A DNA stretch of 30,833 nt from an uncultured Clostridia bacterium (GTDB lineage Bacteria > Bacillota > Clostridia > Christensenellales > Aristaeellaceae). The notes beneath the pieces were generated by a model that was not told where the DNA came from, did not search any database, and saw nothing but the letters and a program-made list of their open reading frames with translations. A program made the translations under genes and the position numbers. This document shows, piece after piece, positions 29,236 through 30,833 of the stretch. The stretch spans positions 1 to 30,833 of the forward strand of contig CAKUCE010000003.1 of assembly GCA_934643535.1 (NCBI GenBank), in the 5' to 3' direction. Within the stretch, counting starts at the first letter, position 1, and every line of letters begins with the position of its first letter.

Positions 29236-29275
29236 GTATATATAAAAAAATCCGTTTCATGGTGAAACGGATTAT
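29236..29275 (-). terminator. Palindrome copy 10 with U-run, terminator or attenuator
   Basis: The imperfect palindrome CGTTTCATGGTGAAACG (29253-29269) is extended to AATCC/GGATT on both sides and followed in the minus direction by seven T. It lies 30-60 bases before the first gene of the pilus operon, so it could separate that operon from the deaminase gene or act as a ParB-controlled attenuator. Confidence 0.65.
29253..29269. repeat. parS-like palindrome, copy 10 (one mismatch)
   Basis: CGTTTCATGGTGAAACG; one mismatch in the left arm. Last copy in the window, upstream of the pilus-replication operon. Confidence 0.75.
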
Positions 29276-29308
29276 TGTGGGATAGTGATTTTAACTAAAC
29301 ATAGCATA

Positions 29309-29346
29309 AAAAGGTAAGAGTGTCATATGAGCACTCTCACCTTTTA
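29309..29346. terminator. Bidirectional terminator
   Basis: A stem of about 14 bp (29309-29322 with 29332-29345, one wobble) flanked by A-run and T-run. It ends the deaminase transcript on the minus strand. Confidence 0.7.
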
Positions 29347-29391
29347 ATTACAGTGGCAATTATTGCGTTTTTTTAAGAAACTACATAATAA

Positions 29392-30789
29392 TCAGACAAA
29401 ACTCCACTCGATGCAGTAACTGTATTTCAGGCTTGGTTTCTCTATGTGAAAACAATACGCTTTAAATTCTTCGTTATTAACAGTTATCGTTTTGGGCTCA
29501 ATTGCTTCGTCTGATACTTTCCATCTGCTATTCATGTCTGTATCTGCATATATCACAGCCCTCACTTCCTTTATTATATCTGCTTTCGCATGTACCTCAA
29601 TGTCAGCTATATCGGTTCTCATCATAATCATTTGTGCAAAGTATGGGTACATTACATGCAAAGAGTCTTTTACATCTATTCTCTTTTCTACTGAAAAGAT
29701 TTCGTCTTTCATAAATGGAGGATCTACGCTCAAAACACTGATATATGGATCTGTATTATGCGGAATACGAGCGTACTTGCATGTTCTTTCTGTGTTGCTA
29801 CTATTAAAATTTTGAAGCGACATACTGTCAAACCCACTTCCTGTCCAGAACACCACATCAGGTATTTCTGAAATATTATCATGAAGGACTTTTATCTCAG
29901 CTGTTTCCACGTTGCTTATTTTCTCTCTAGTCTCAAATGTAAGCACCGTTTTTCTTGATGAATATTGGATGTCTTCAATCCCAATTTCATGGTAGTCAGC
30001 TGCTTGTGCATAAGATTTTGCTTTTTTTGCGCTTAAACCAGTCATTAATTCAAGTTCATCCTTTAATGACAATCTTTGTGTATAAAGAGTAACATATGCA
30101 CTTCCTATAGCACCATAAAATAGATGCAACTGAGGATTGTTTTGTTTTCCAAATTTCAAAATGTGAGAGAATGATATTCCGGGATAAGGATCAATATAAT
30201 AAATATCACGAATACCTAGTTGATAAGCTTTCTTGGAGCACAACTCGCAAGGGCTTGCCGTCGTAAATAATACTCCTCCTTCAATTCCCTGCCCACCATA
30301 CTTTGAAAGCTGCAAGAAAGCATTTTCTTCAGCGTGAAGAGAACGTGTGTGAACCTGGTTTTTTGCACCAGTAATTCCTTCATAAACATCCTTAAAACAA
30401 TATGGAAATAGTCGACTATTCAAATCAACAGTTTTCAGTCTGCCGTTTAATGCATGTATACTTTCAGAAAAAGAAGGGTCTTCTATTTCAAAAGCGCTAT
30501 AAGACTCCTGATCCATATTTTTACAAAATGTGCAAACATCTCTAAGATTACATGGAACTTGACCTGCGGGAACATCATTCCATCCCACAGCTTTTATAGA
30601 GAAATGCTGATCACAGATTATAGCGCCAACTTGCCTTGAAAGGCATCCGGAATTAAGCTTTGCATTATATGCTAGCTGCATGCATCGTTCAATTCCGGTC
30701 GGAGTAATTAAACCAGGATGAATCATTAAAGATAAATATCTAATTATTTGTTCCGTTAAAAAATAGTAGAATTTTTCTCTCTGCCGCAA
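29392..30789 (-). pseudogene. AvcD-type antiphage nucleotide deaminase, 5'-truncated
   Basis: The frame encodes the deaminase part of an AvcD/DCD-like antiphage protein, which removes dCTP or dCMP during infection. Near the start are LTEQIIRYLSLMIHPGLITPTGIERCMQLAYNAKLNSGCLSRQVGAII, the linker and first helix of the deaminase domain. The zinc site is present: His152-Ala-Glu154 (LHAEENAF) and Cys181/Cys184 (SPCELC). The family's N-terminal P-loop kinase domain of about 150 residues is missing: an in-frame TAA at 30814-30816 stands just upstream, the first possible start is TTG at 30789 and no ribosome site is visible. I therefore treat it as a truncated remnant. After the deaminase part comes a C-terminal region of about 230 residues, longer than usual, with no domain I recognise. 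It is very AT-rich, unlike the transfer genes. It might still produce a shorter protein. Confidence 0.72.
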
Positions 30790-30833
30790 GATGATTTTAG
30801 GTCGGTTGAGGGATTAGAAAACGCCGGAAACCC

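Overview
The window is most of an integrative and conjugative element (ICE), or a large part of one, from a Gram-positive gut-type Firmicute of class Clostridia. Evidence for the host group: strong AGGAGG ribosome sites, a Spo0A C-terminal-type regulator, class C sortases with LPXTG pilins, a CHAP/lysozyme T4SS hydrolase, PrgI, Maff2 and PcfB-type conjugation proteins, and a MobC/MobL-type relaxase set resembling Tn1549-like elements. GC content is mixed: the conjugation, replication and pilus core looks close to 50%, while several cargo genes (caspase-like protein, deaminase, XRE regulator) are clearly AT-richer. I cannot name the species.

Layout, left to right. (1) 20-76 is the 3' two-thirds of a tRNA-Ala(GGC), cut in its D arm, next to a large serine recombinase (129-1799) with its own promoter; this is the likely left end. 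(2) 1945-3803 holds a small conserved-looking protein, about 400 bp of structured non-coding DNA, a stand-alone Spo0A-C regulator, a divergent XRE regulator and a cysteine-rich KTR protein. (3) 3976-5573 is an ECF sigma factor with a membrane DUF4367 partner. (4) 5735-17148, mostly minus strand, is the transfer module: CHAP hydrolase, VirB4, PrgI, MT-A70 methylase, VirB6-like channel protein, Maff2 pilin-like protein, VirD4, PcfB, relaxase, MobC. It is interrupted by plus-strand cargo (a small membrane protein and a DinJ/YafQ toxin-antitoxin pair). (5) 17303-18772 is an AT-rich caspase-like gene sitting between mobC and a candidate oriT (about 18811-18900). (6) 18933-23206 is ArdC, DUF3846, a ParB-like protein with two ParB domains, and a RepA_N initiator carrying five 23-bp iterons inside its coding sequence. 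(7) 23210-28925 is a pilus operon (tip adhesin, major pilin, two sortases) that runs straight into repA. (8) 29392-30789 is the 5'-truncated remainder of an AvcD-type (antiphage dCTP/dCMP deaminase) gene at the right edge.

The most striking pattern is not a gene. At least ten copies of a 17-bp palindrome, CGTTTCAC-N-GTGAAACG, are scattered from 2172 to 29269, mostly at module boundaries and three times within coding sequence. Its half-site GTTTCAC equals that of Bacillus-type parS (TGTTTCACGTGAAACA), but the centre carries one additional base. With the tandem-domain ParB encoded in the same element and no ParA in view, this looks like a KorB/Noc-style dispersed-operator system rather than a simple partition locus.

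A second unexpected pattern is that prgI, the virB6-like gene and virD4 (perhaps virB4 too) have good Shine-Dalgarno sequences spaced 8-9 bases from AUA or AUU codons and lack a well-placed ATG, GTG or TTG. This suggests translation throttled by non-canonical starts in the mating-channel genes. Functional calls come from reading motifs and recalled family knowledge; no database search was run.
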